DNA from: DTU072 sp050309775
GTDB taxonomy: Bacteria; Bacillota; Clostridia; Christensenellales; DTU072
NCBI GenBank assembly: GCA_050309775.1
Contig: JBNRMV010000015.1
Location: 62,001 to 126,000, forward strand
DNA: 64,000 nucleotides
Direction of reading: 5' to 3'
Shown here one piece after another: positions 25,888 to 34,454 of the stretch; position 1 is the first letter of the stretch, and each line of letters starts with the position of its first letter. The translations under genes were made by a program, and so were the position numbers. The notes below the pieces were generated by a model, which was given only the letters and a program-made list of their open reading frames with translations, ran no database searches and was not told the origin of the DNA.

Positions 25888-28656
25888 ATGGAACTCTTCA
25901 AAATAAATACCAACAAACAAATAAACGAAATCATGTCAAATGACACCTTTGCGGTAATGCTCTTTGCGCCGGCAGGGGCAGGAAAGACAGACTTTTTGAC
26001 AGAACTAAGCAACAGATACCGCACGGTATTTTGGTTCAATGCGCTTACGGACAATGTCGAGGCGTTCAGCACATGTCTTGCCGAAAAGATTTTTCGTGAC
26101 AATCCGGAGATGATGCAGCGCATTCGCCAAGTGAAGTACTGCGAATCGGAACTGAACAACGAAATAATAATAATTACCGCCATATTACAGCATATATCCG
26201 CCATAAAAGGCAACTGTCTTTTGGTCTTTGAGCGAATGGAAATGCTGCCGGCAAAATTTGATTACAGTCTTATAGAACGGCTTATCAAGCATTGCCCGAA
26301 GAACTTAAAGATTGTTGTATCTTCCGATTCTTTTATAAATTTTGATTACAACAGGTTTGAGCCGCTTTGCCCCATACTTATTGATGAGAATATTTTGGGA
26401 CAAAAGCCCTCAAAACCCGATTTTGTCACATACATAAAGGATTTGAATAGGGAACAAAAGGCATTTTTGGCATATATTGCCGAACTTGACTATCTGGAAA
26501 GAGATTTCATAAAGACATTTTATCCCGAAGGAATCGAAGTGCTGGAGGCGCTGAGCTGTCAAGAGTGTTATGTTGCCACCCGTGACATAAAGTATTTCCG
26601 CCTCAACACGCTTTTGAGAAAATGGCTGCTGAAACACAAAGACGAATACGCAGACGAGCTTAAGAATTGGGACGGCATAAGCGCATATGAAAGACTGGGA
26701 GAGTTCTTGCTGTCAGACAAGCGCTACTATGACGCATTCAAGGTATTCCACAAAATCGGCAACCTCAACAATATTGAAATCTGCCTGAAGGGTATCATGG
26801 CAGACAAGGCTATGAAGCTCAACATATACAGCTATTGCAAGTATTATGAAAACAATATATCCGATTGTGTAAAGGAATATCCGTATTATAGGCTGTATTT
26901 GGCTTTTCACGCATATGTAAACCGCAATTCCGATTTGTGCTATATTTTGGCCAAGGAACTGGCAGAGGAATTTGAGGGTATCGACCAAAGCGCATATCTT
27001 GCCTGCAATGTGCTTATGATGCGCAGCAGCATACGAATGGGCAAATACAATGACGCCCTGGAAATCATAAAAGAACTCAAACCCAAATACGAAAAGGATT
27101 TTGACGCATTCGAGGACTTGCTGTATTATCTGCCCTTGGTTTACAGAGAACTTGACCTTGCTATGAACTTTAATGATATAAATAAATATGAGGCAATCTT
27201 GGCGCAGCCCGAGAGTAAGGACATGATTTGGTACGCAAAGGCCATGCAAGCCGTTGCCGAGGCTTATTTTGACGCAGGCAATTACAAAAAAGCCATGCAG
27301 CTGACAACGCAGATAAAAAAGGTCATACCTTTTTATGTCATACCGCACAATCTGATTATGTACTTTTATTTCTCCGGAGAGATAGAGACGGCATCAAATA
27401 TAGCAAACTCCGCTTTGCGCTTTGCCACCAAGCACGAAATATACAAAGATGTATCCTTGCTGTATACCGCTCTTGCCAACATAGATATGTATTTTGGCAG
27501 AGTAAAAGACGCCCTGAAGAAGTTTGATAAAGCCGTCAGCCTTGACCGCGAGAACGGGCATACCAAGTTCTACAACATATCTCAGCGCTGTATGGCATAT
27601 GCGCGGTATGGGGACCTGAACTATGCAAAAGAGGTATCCCATATCTATTTGAAGTATTGCGAAACCTATGTGCCGCAGTACGCAAACATGATGCTTTGTT
27701 CGCTGGCATTTTGCTATTCGAAGCTGGGCAACAAGGAGCAGGCATACTTCTATGCCACAAAGTGCGTTACGCAATCAAGGTCGCGTTCAATATTCTGGCT
27801 CAGCGGCATGGCTATCGCTACTTCATACCTGCTTGAAAGGGGCGACCTGAAAGATGCTCACAGCCTTGTCAAGAACATTTTGAAATCAAGCTATGTCTAC
27901 GGAATGGAAATTATGCTTGTCGATAACATTGATGTTTTTGAGCCGTTGCTTGTTTTTGCCAAGAACAACGACATCGAAATAGCCTATGTCGATAAGGTAC
28001 GCGCCATGGTTAAAAAGAAAGAAACAATGAAGCAGATATCTTACAATCTGCGCATTAAGTTTTTCGGCGCAACTGCGGTTTATTCGGGCAACACCGAAAT
28101 ACAATGGAAGACCAAAAAAGCCAAGGAACTGTTTTTGCACTACATTCTTGCAGGCAAAGACGGCATAGACAGAAATATGATAATAGAATATCTATGGAAA
28201 GACTATGTTTATGAGTCGGCTATCAATAACCTCAAAACTACCAACAATATTATTCGCAAGACGCTTGCGCAGAACGATGTTGATTTTGAACTGGACTACA
28301 TAAACAGCAAATACATTCTGTATATAAACAATATCGTAAACGACTATGACGAGTTCCAAAAACTTATAGATATTTATAAAAATGAGGACAATATCAACCA
28401 GCGCAAGAGTGCAATGAACGAAATCATTGACCGCTACCGTGAGGGCTTTGCCATCGAAATAAACAATGTGGAATTCAACAAACACAGGGCGCAGATATCT
28501 CAGGAGCTGTCAATAATGTTGCTCAGACTGATATCTGACTTGAACGCAAGAAAGGAATACATAGATTCCAAAAAGTATTTGGCATTCCTTAAACAAATAG
28601 ACAAATCGGACGATTACAAAAACCTTACCGAGGAAATAATCTCAAATATTAGCTAA
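25888..28656 (+). CDS. MalT-like STAND ATPase with C-terminal SARP-type (wHTH-BTAD) DNA-binding region
   Basis: The protein is 922 residues. Residues 27-35 (APAGAGKTD) are a MalT/LuxR-type Walker A, with a LLVFERME Walker B-like strand near 110. An ATPase and winged-helix part runs to about 270, then a long helical repeat array to about 700 (TPR-like units such as YFDAGNYKKAMQLTTQIKK and ALKKFDKAVSLDRENGHTKF). From about 712 the sequence reads as an OmpR-type winged helix (LRIKFFGATAVYSGNTEIQW, then KAKELFLHYILAGKDGIDR) followed by a BTAD-like helical domain to the end. In actinobacterial SARPs the DNA-binding and BTAD parts come first; here they come last. It is probably a signal-responsive transcription activator. 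Ligand and targets are unknown. It is directly coupled to the following methyltransferase. Confidence 0.82.
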   Translation: MELFKINTNKQINEIMSNDTFAVMLFAPAGAGKTDFLTELSNRYRTVFWFNALTDNVEAFSTCLAEKIFRDNPEMMQRIRQVKYCESELNNEIIIITAILQHISAIKGNCLLVFERMEMLPAKFDYSLIERLIKHCPKNLKIVVSSDSFINFDYNRFEPLCPILIDENILGQKPSKPDFVTYIKDLNREQKAFLAYIAELDYLERDFIKTFYPEGIEVLEALSCQECYVATRDIKYFRLNTLLRKWLLKHKDEYADELKNWDGISAYERLGEFLLSDKRYYDAFKVFHKIGNLNNIEICLKGIMADKAMKLNIYSYCKYYENNISDCVKEYPYYRLYLAFHAYVNRNSDLCYILAKELAEEFEGIDQSAYLACNVLMMRSSIRMGKYNDALEIIKELKPKYEKDFDAFEDLLYYLPLVYRELDLAMNFNDINKYEAILAQPESKDMIWYAKAMQAVAEAYFDAGNYKKAMQLTTQIKKVIPFYVIPHNLIMYFYFSGEIETASNIANSALRFATKHEIYKDVSLLYTALANIDMYFGRVKDALKKFDKAVSLDRENGHTKFYNISQRCMAYARYGDLNYAKEVSHIYLKYCETYVPQYANMMLCSLAFCYSKLGNKEQAYFYATKCVTQSRSRSIFWLSGMAIATSYLLERGDLKDAHSLVKNILKSSYVYGMEIMLVDNIDVFEPLLVFAKNNDIEIAYVDKVRAMVKKKETMKQISYNLRIKFFGATAVYSGNTEIQWKTKKAKELFLHYILAGKDGIDRNMIIEYLWKDYVYESAINNLKTTNNIIRKTLAQNDVDFELDYINSKYILYINNIVNDYDEFQKLIDIYKNEDNINQRKSAMNEIIDRYREGFAIEINNVEFNKHRAQISQELSIMLLRLISDLNARKEYIDSKKYLAFLKQIDKSDDYKNLTEEIISNIS

Positions 28657-29517
28657 ATGAAAACAAACAACGAATGGAAAGATTATAGACTGATAGCCAC
28701 GGGCAACGGCATGAAACTTGAGGACTTTGGCGGCGTTGTGCTGTTGCGCCCTGACCCTCAAGTCATTTGGGAAGAGCCTTATGACTTGCGCAGTTACAAG
28801 GGGCTTTGCGCCGTTTATGAGCGCAGCCCGAAAGGCGGCGGAGAGTGGCATATCATAAAAAAACATGCCGAGCGCTTTTTTGTCAATTGGCGCAATCTGA
28901 AGTTTGACCTGAAACTTATGGGGTTCAAGCATACGGGAGTATTCCCCGAACAGGCGGCGAACTGGGCGGCGATGATTGACATGATAAAAGCAGCCAACAG
29001 AGAAATAAAAGTGCTGAATCTCTTTGCTTATACCGGCGGCGCAACGCTGGCTTGCATCAGCGCAGGGGCGAGGGTTTGTCATACCGATGCGGCAAAAGCT
29101 ATGTGCGAGCGAGCAAAAAACAATTTGCGGCTGTCCGGACTTGATGAAAAGAAGGCGCGTTTTATTGTCGATGACTGCATAAAGTTCGTTGAGCGTGAAA
29201 TAAGACGGGGCAACAAGTATGACGCCATAATTATGGACCCTCCAAGCTACGGCAGAGGTCCAAGCGGCGAAATGTGGAGGTTGGAGGACAACATTTTTTC
29301 GCTTGTCAAACTGACAAAATCCGTATTGAGCGACAATCCTTTGTTTTATTTAATAAATTCTTATACTACCGGCTTGCAACCGACGGTTATGAAAAACATA
29401 ATTGATTTGAACTTCAAAGACCTGCCGCACACTACCGACGCATATGAAGTCGGGATTGAAGCCGAAGACGGCACAACGCTGCCCTGCGGTTGTTCGGCGC
29501 TTATGTCAGTGAGATAA
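28657..29517 (+). CDS. Class I SAM-dependent methyltransferase (RlmI/RlmK-type, COG1092-like)
   Basis: This 286-residue enzyme has the SAM-binding motif VLNLFAYTGGATLACISAGA, an acidic motif II (VCHTDAAKAMCERAKNN) and the catalytic loop MDPPSYGRG. This pattern is found in 23S rRNA cytosine-C5 methyltransferases of the RlmI group, but the N-terminal PUA domain of RlmI is missing, so the RNA target is uncertain. The ATG begins on the base after the TAA of the STAND regulator, with no separate ribosome binding site, so translation is probably coupled by reinitiation. Downstream is the pyr promoter region, with no clear terminator. Confidence 0.85.
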   Translation: MKTNNEWKDYRLIATGNGMKLEDFGGVVLLRPDPQVIWEEPYDLRSYKGLCAVYERSPKGGGEWHIIKKHAERFFVNWRNLKFDLKLMGFKHTGVFPEQAANWAAMIDMIKAANREIKVLNLFAYTGGATLACISAGARVCHTDAAKAMCERAKNNLRLSGLDEKKARFIVDDCIKFVEREIRRGNKYDAIIMDPPSYGRGPSGEMWRLEDNIFSLVKLTKSVLSDNPLFYLINSYTTGLQPTVMKNIIDLNFKDLPHTTDAYEVGIEAEDGTTLPCGCSALMSVR

Positions 29518-29575
29518 TTTTTGCTTTGTCAGAATTATCTGTGAAATTATCGCCTTGATTTCTTTTTCAAATTCA

Positions 29576-29604
29576 TTGATTTTTTATTTTGGGTATGGTA
29601 TCAT
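29576..29604 (+). promoter_or_regulatory. Promoter of the pyr operon
   Basis: TTGATT (29576-29581), a 17-nt spacer and TATCAT (29599-29604) give a start near 29611, at the head of the attenuator leader. Confidence 0.7.
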
Positions 29605-29615
29605 TTGCTTAATAC

Positions 29616-29705
29616 TTCTTTAAGATTGGTACAGTGATGCCGACAAGATTACAAGACATATCAGTTTGACTATCTTGCCCGCATTACTTGTGCGGGCATT
29701 TTTAT
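29616..29705 (+). promoter_or_regulatory. pyr attenuator: PyrR-site candidate, antiterminator and terminator
   Basis: Three overlapping RNA structures can be drawn. The terminator pairs GCCCGCA (29677-29683) with TGCGGGC (29691-29697), followed by ATTTTTATT. An antiterminator pairs 29637-29640 with 29681-29684 and CAAGAT (29644-29649) with ATCTTG (29672-29677), sequestering the terminator's 5' arm. An upstream hairpin, TCTT/AAGA plus TTGG/CCGA (29617-29648), starts with TTCTTTAA as in known PyrR-binding loops and would sequester the antiterminator. The loop itself (ACAGTGATG) differs from the Bacillus CAGAGAGG core. UMP-bound PyrR would be expected to favour termination. Confidence 0.75.
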
Positions 29706-29726
29706 TGAAGTTTAATAGGAGGCATT

Positions 29727-30266
29727 ATGCAGAAAAAAGCAGTTTTGATGGATTCGTTGGCGATGAACAGGGCGCTAATCAGGCTTTCGCACGAGATTAT
29801 CGAAAAAAACCGCGGCACTGACAACATAGCGCTTGTTGGCATCAGAACACGCGGAGTTCCGCTTGCCCGGAGGCTTGCAGAACACATAAAGACCAGCGAG
29901 GGCGTTGATATAAAAGTAGGCATACTTGATATTACGCTTTATCGTGACGATTTGTCGATAATAGCAGAACACCCAGTCATCAACTCCACTGATATTGATT
30001 TCAATATTGTCGGCAAACATATTATACTTGTTGACGATGTGCTTTATACAGGCAGAACGGCGAGAGCGGCAATCGAAGCCATTATGGAGATGGGCAGACC
30101 CGCCAGCATACAGCTTGCCGTTATGGTTGATAGAGGACACAGAGAACTGCCAATCAGAGCCGACTTTGTCGGCAAAAATGTTCCCACTTCAAGGAGCGAA
30201 GTCATAAAGGTTGACCTTGCGGACACCGACGGAGTTGACTCAGTGGTATTATACGAAAAAGTTTAG
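29727..30266 (+). CDS. pyrR: Bifunctional pyr operon regulator / uracil phosphoribosyltransferase
   Basis: This 179-residue protein of the PRTase fold binds the pyr leader RNA with UMP to cause termination, and usually has weak uracil phosphoribosyltransferase activity. The PRPP loop is HIILVDDVLYTGRTARAA. IALVGIRTRGVPLARRLAEH and DRGHRELPIRADFVGKNVPTS are PyrR-specific segments. AGGAGG precedes ATG 29727, and the attenuator lies directly upstream, so it regulates its own transcript. The stop codon overlaps the left edge of a hairpin terminator placed before pyrB. Confidence 0.96.
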   Translation: MQKKAVLMDSLAMNRALIRLSHEIIEKNRGTDNIALVGIRTRGVPLARRLAEHIKTSEGVDIKVGILDITLYRDDLSIIAEHPVINSTDIDFNIVGKHIILVDDVLYTGRTARAAIEAIMEMGRPASIQLAVMVDRGHRELPIRADFVGKNVPTSRSEVIKVDLADTDGVDSVVLYEKV

Positions 30267-30291
30267 GTCTTTAATTAAAGACCTTTTTTTT
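30265..30291 (+). terminator. Hairpin with T-run between pyrR and pyrB
   Basis: The 20-nt palindrome AGGTCTTTAATTAAAGACCT (30265-30284) is followed by seven further T. It begins at the pyrR stop codon. It may reduce read-through into pyrB or be a second attenuation point. Confidence 0.75.
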
Positions 30292-30313
30292 GGAAACAAA
30301 GAGGCAAGGAAGA

Positions 30314-31240
30314 ATGAAACTGGAAAGAAAAGATTTGTTGGGGCTAAAAGAGCTTGACAGTGCGGAAATCAGCACCATATTAAGCGTCGCTAAAGAGATG
30401 AAGAAGATTTTGGCGCAAGGCGTAAAAAAAGTGCCGCACTTACAGAACAAGAGCGTTGTCAGCCTTTTTTATGAGAACAGCACCAGAACAAGAATGAGTT
30501 TTGAACTTGCAGGCAAGTTCCTTTCGGCATCGGTATCGAATATTGCCATAGGCACCTCATCTGTTCAAAAGGGGGAAACGCTCATTGACACCGGCAGGAC
30601 GCTTGACGCGCTTATGACGGACATAATCGTAATCCGGCACAACTGTTCGGGAGCGCCGCATTTGCTTGCAAAAAACATAAAAGCAGGCGTCATAAATGCC
30701 GGCGACGGCATGAATGAGCACCCCACGCAGGCGCTTTTGGATATGTTCACTATTCAAGAAAAATTTGGCGAAATAAAAGGTCTGAAGGTGGCTATTGTCG
30801 GCGACATAAAACACTCCAGAGTGGCGCGCAGCAACATAATCGGCTTGAATAAGCTGGGCGCAGAGGTTTGCATAGCCGCTCCAGGTACGCTTTTGCCCTA
30901 TGACATAGAAAAAATGGGCGCAAAAGTTTGTACCATTGACCAAGCCGTTGAAGGCGCCAATGCCGTTATGTCTTTGCGTATGCAGCTTGAAAGACAGCAG
31001 AGCGGACTTATTCCGTCAAGAAAGGAGTACGGCAGGTTCTACGGATTGACGCCCGAACGCATGACAAAAGCCGATACAAATGCTTTGGTTATGCACCCCG
31101 GACCCATGAACAGAGGTATTGAACTAACTTCCGATGTTGCGGATTGTCCTCAGAGCGTCATAAACGAACAAGTTACCAACGGAGTGGCTGTCCGAATGGC
31201 GGTAATGTTCTTGCTGACAAGGGGAGGCAAAAAGATATGA
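30314..31240 (+). CDS. pyrB: Aspartate carbamoyltransferase catalytic subunit
   Basis: This 308-residue enzyme joins carbamoyl phosphate and aspartate, the first committed pyrimidine step. Carbamoyl phosphate is bound by YENSTRTRMSFE, and later by HPTQALLDMFTI; the aspartate loop is near LRMQLERQ, and MHPGPMNRGIE is the usual C-terminal signature. ATG 30314 follows AAGGAAG. An in-frame TTG at 30290 lies inside the terminator tail and is rejected. No pyrI regulatory gene is present, as expected for a Gram-positive ATCase. The last bases overlap pyrC by ATGA. Confidence 0.96.
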   Translation: MKLERKDLLGLKELDSAEISTILSVAKEMKKILAQGVKKVPHLQNKSVVSLFYENSTRTRMSFELAGKFLSASVSNIAIGTSSVQKGETLIDTGRTLDALMTDIIVIRHNCSGAPHLLAKNIKAGVINAGDGMNEHPTQALLDMFTIQEKFGEIKGLKVAIVGDIKHSRVARSNIIGLNKLGAEVCIAAPGTLLPYDIEKMGAKVCTIDQAVEGANAVMSLRMQLERQQSGLIPSRKEYGRFYGLTPERMTKADTNALVMHPGPMNRGIELTSDVADCPQSVINEQVTNGVAVRMAVMFLLTRGGKKI

Positions 31241-32496
31241 AATTGTTAATAAAGGGAGCAATCGTCTTTGGTCGGGGCAAAAAAGACATATTGATGCAGC
31301 GCGGCAAGGTGGTTAAGATAGACGAAAATATTACGGAAAATTGTGACAGAATAATTGACGGCGAGGGGCTTTATGTTGCGCCGGGGCTTATCGACATGCA
31401 TGTGCATTTGCGTGAGCCGGGTTATGAACACAAAGAAAACATATTTACCGGCACAAGGGCGGCGGCAAAAGGCGGTTTTACTTCCGTATGCTGTATGCCC
31501 AACACCCGTCCCGTTTGTGACAATGAATCTGTCGTCACTTACATAAAAGACCAGGCTTTCAAAGCCGATTTTTGCAGGGTATATCCCATAGGCGCTATCA
31601 CAAAAGGACAAGAGGGCAAGGAACTTGCGGAAATAGGCTGTATGAAAGAGGCCGGAATTGTAGCGGTAAGCGACGATGGCAACCCAGTTGAGAATTCCCA
31701 GATTATGCGTTTGGCTCTTGAATATGCCGCAGATTTTGGCATTCCTGTAATAAGTCACTGCGAGGACAAAAACCTTGTTGCGGACGGTGCGGCAAATGAG
31801 GGATATTATGGCACGCTTGCAGGTCTGAGCGGCAACACAAGGGCAGCCGAAGAAGTCATGGTGGCCAGAGAAATTTTGCTTGCCGAAATGCTGAACACAA
31901 GAGTGCATATTGCCCATGTCAGCACGGCAGGAAGTGTAGAGCTTGTTCGTCAGGCAAAAAAGAGGGGCGTAAAAGTCAGCTGCGAAAGCTGTCCTCATTA
32001 TTTTACGCTGGAAGACAGTTTGTTGCTTTCATTTGATACCAATTTGAAAGTAAATCCGCCCATAAGGACAGAAAAGGACCGTCAAGCAATAGTTGACGGC
32101 ATAAAAGATGGTACAATTGATTGTATCGTAACCGACCATGCGCCGCACAGCAGCGACGAAAAGAATATTGAATTCAAATACGCATTGAACGGTATTAGCG
32201 GCATAGAAACTTCTTTTGCGCTGTCATATACGCATTTAGTAAAAGCCGGGCATATCACGCTTGAAAGGCTTATTGAACTTATGTCCGTCAATCCTGCAAG
32301 AATTCTTGGGCTAAAAAGCGGCATAGACATAGGAACAACCGATATCACTATACTTGACCTGAACACGCAGCACAAAATCGATGTGGCAAAATTTTTGTCA
32401 AAAGGCAAGAATTCTCCCTTCAATGGTTATGAGGTTTTTGGCAAAGCATTGTATACTATAAGAGAACAAAAAATAATAAATTGTGAGGAATTATGA
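31237..32496 (+). CDS. pyrC: Dihydroorotase (type I)
   Basis: This 419-residue metal-dependent amidohydrolase closes carbamoyl aspartate to dihydroorotate. The first metal motif is IDMHVHLREPG, the Asn/Pro segment is CMPNTRPVCDN, and later ligands lie in VISHCED, VHIAHVST and IVTDHAPHSS. The start is the ATG in the ATGA overlap with pyrB, with GGGGAGG 9 nt upstream; an earlier in-frame start at 31144 would overlap pyrB by nearly 100 nt and is not needed. It overlaps pyrF by ATGA as well. Confidence 0.96.
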   Translation: MKLLIKGAIVFGRGKKDILMQRGKVVKIDENITENCDRIIDGEGLYVAPGLIDMHVHLREPGYEHKENIFTGTRAAAKGGFTSVCCMPNTRPVCDNESVVTYIKDQAFKADFCRVYPIGAITKGQEGKELAEIGCMKEAGIVAVSDDGNPVENSQIMRLALEYAADFGIPVISHCEDKNLVADGAANEGYYGTLAGLSGNTRAAEEVMVAREILLAEMLNTRVHIAHVSTAGSVELVRQAKKRGVKVSCESCPHYFTLEDSLLLSFDTNLKVNPPIRTEKDRQAIVDGIKDGTIDCIVTDHAPHSSDEKNIEFKYALNGISGIETSFALSYTHLVKAGHITLERLIELMSVNPARILGLKSGIDIGTTDITILDLNTQHKIDVAKFLSKGKNSPFNGYEVFGKALYTIREQKIINCEEL

Positions 32497-33389
32497 TTAT
32501 AGATAATTTGATTGACAAAATTGTTGAAAAGAACAATCCCTCAGTAGTGGGACTTGACACCTGCGTAAGCTATTTGCCGAATGCCGCCGACATAAAAGAC
32601 AACTACACCGCCGGCGAAGAACTGCTGAAGTTCAATAAGGCAATTATTGACAGCGTTGCCGACATAGTACCCGCAGTAAAAGTGCAGATTGCATATTACG
32701 AAATGTACGGCATAGCAGGCATAAAGGCTTTTGCGGATACCTTGGTTTATGCCGAGCAAAAAGGGCTTTCCACAATAGCCGACATAAAACGCAACGACAT
32801 TGCGTCCACCGCAAAGGCTTACAGCAACGCATTTTTGGGGCGAAATGATATCGGAGTAAAGCGTTCGTTCAAAGCGGATTTTATCACCATAAACGCATAT
32901 TTTGGCACAGACGGCGTGGCGCCGTTCATTGAGGATTGCGCAGAGCGTGACAGAGGTCTGTTCATACTTGTCCGCACCTCAAACCCTTCTTCAGACGAAT
33001 TGCAGAGCCTTGTTCTGAATGACGGCAGACGGGTATATGAGGCAGTGGCCGACATGGTAGACAATTGGGGAAAACCGCTGATGGGCAAATATGGTTACAG
33101 CAGCATAGGCGCTGTGGTTGGCGGCACACACAAGGAAGAATGCGCAAAGTTGCGCAGCAGAATGAAGAATACCTTTTTCTTGGTTCCCGGTTACGGGGCG
33201 CAGGGCGCAAGCGCAGATATGCTGAAAGGCTGCTTTGACGAAAACGGATTGGGCGCAATCGTAAACTCATCAAGAGGTATTCTGACAGCATACCGCCAGA
33301 AAAAATACAGCAATGATTTTGCCGAGGCGGCTAGGCAAGCAGCCATAGACATGAAAAACGACATCAACAGAGTATTGGGCAAGGAATAA
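32493..33389 (+). CDS. pyrF: Orotidine-5'-phosphate decarboxylase (group 2)
   Basis: This 298-residue enzyme makes UMP from OMP. The group 2 form is recognised by its length, the N-terminal SVVGLDTCVSYLP and the catalytic IADIKRNDIASTAKAY with the Lys/Asp tetrad. VPGYGAQGASADMLKGCF is the phosphate-binding end. It overlaps pyrC by 4 bases and precedes carA by 9 nt, so the final pyrimidine step is encoded mid-operon, not at the end. Confidence 0.95.
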   Translation: MIIDNLIDKIVEKNNPSVVGLDTCVSYLPNAADIKDNYTAGEELLKFNKAIIDSVADIVPAVKVQIAYYEMYGIAGIKAFADTLVYAEQKGLSTIADIKRNDIASTAKAYSNAFLGRNDIGVKRSFKADFITINAYFGTDGVAPFIEDCAERDRGLFILVRTSNPSSDELQSLVLNDGRRVYEAVADMVDNWGKPLMGKYGYSSIGAVVGGTHKEECAKLRSRMKNTFFLVPGYGAQGASADMLKGCFDENGLGAIVNSSRGILTAYRQKKYSNDFAEAARQAAIDMKNDINRVLGKE

Positions 33390-33398
33390 ACAAAAATT

Positions 33399-34454
33399 AT
33401 GGGATATTTGGTACTGGAAAACGGCAAGACTTTTGAGGGGAGGCTTATCGGCAGCAAGCAGAGCATTATAGGCGAGGTGGTGTTTAATACCGGCATGACG
33501 GGCTATGAAGAAACAATCACCGACCCTTCATACTGCGGACAAATTGTTGCGCTTACCTATCCTTTGATAGGCAATTATGGCATAAATTATGAGGATATGG
33601 AGTCGGCAAAACCGCAGATTTCGGCATTGATTGTGCGCGAGCTGTGCGAGTTGCCCTCAAACTGGCGTTCCCAAAGCACGCTGGACAACTATCTTGCTGA
33701 ACACAACATAAGCGGCATTCAAGGCATCGATACCAGAGATTTAACAAAAACCATAAGAGAATTCGGCACAATGCGCGGCATAATCAGCCCGACTATGCCC
33801 ACTGAAGAACAAATGGCAGAGATGAGGCGGTATGTCATCTTGAACCCCATTCAAGAGGTTTCCACAAAAGAAAAATACCGCATTGAGGGCAGTTCAAAGA
33901 GGGTTGCCGTCATAGATTTTGGCTTGAAACGCAGCATTTTGAACTGTTTGAGCAAAAGAGATTTGGATTTGACCATTTTTCCGCAGGCCGTGACGGCTGA
34001 AGAAATTTTGGCGGAGAATTTTGACGGCGTTGTGCTTACAAACGGACCGGGCGACCCAAAAGATAATACCGAAATCATAAAAAACCTAAAAAAACTTTTG
34101 GGCAAGGTTCCAATGTTCGGCATTTGTATGGGGCATCAACTGCTTGCGCTTGCGCATGGAGCAGATACTTTCAAGCTAAAATACGGACATCGAGGCAGTA
34201 ATCATCCGGTCAAGGATTTGTTGACAGGTAAGATGTACATATCCTGCCAAAATCACAGCTATGCCGTAGAAGAAAGCAGTTTGCCTGCGCATAGCATAAT
34301 CAGTTTCATAAACTGGAACGACCACACAATAGAAGGCGTGATATACAATGACTGCAGTTTTGGAGTACAGTTCCACCCCGAGGCAGGCGCCGGCCCGAAC
34401 GACGCAGGATTCTTGTTTGAAGAGTTTGTTGCGCTTATGGAAAGAGGCATATGA
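33399..34454 (+). CDS. carA: Carbamoyl-phosphate synthase small subunit (glutaminase)
   Basis: This 351-residue subunit hydrolyses glutamine and passes ammonia to CarB for carbamoyl phosphate synthesis. It has the CPSase small-chain domain (EVVFNTGMTGYEETITDPSY, GIDTRDLTKTIREFGTMRG) and a class I glutaminase domain with nucleophile C243 (FGICMGHQ) and the HPEAG catalytic His/Glu. The small subunit needs CarB, but no carB lies anywhere in this window, so it must be unlinked. The stop overlaps the pyrK start by ATGA. Confidence 0.96.
   Translation: MGYLVLENGKTFEGRLIGSKQSIIGEVVFNTGMTGYEETITDPSYCGQIVALTYPLIGNYGINYEDMESAKPQISALIVRELCELPSNWRSQSTLDNYLAEHNISGIQGIDTRDLTKTIREFGTMRGIISPTMPTEEQMAEMRRYVILNPIQEVSTKEKYRIEGSSKRVAVIDFGLKRSILNCLSKRDLDLTIFPQAVTAEEILAENFDGVVLTNGPGDPKDNTEIIKNLKKLLGKVPMFGICMGHQLLALAHGADTFKLKYGHRGSNHPVKDLLTGKMYISCQNHSYAVEESSLPAHSIISFINWNDHTIEGVIYNDCSFGVQFHPEAGAGPNDAGFLFEEFVALMERGI

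Noticed and set aside
29637..29669. Ten-codon ORF (MPTRLQDISV) in the pyr leader as a possible leader peptide
   Set aside because: No ribosome binding site, and the same bases form the antiterminator arm; PyrR-type attenuation explains the region without translation.
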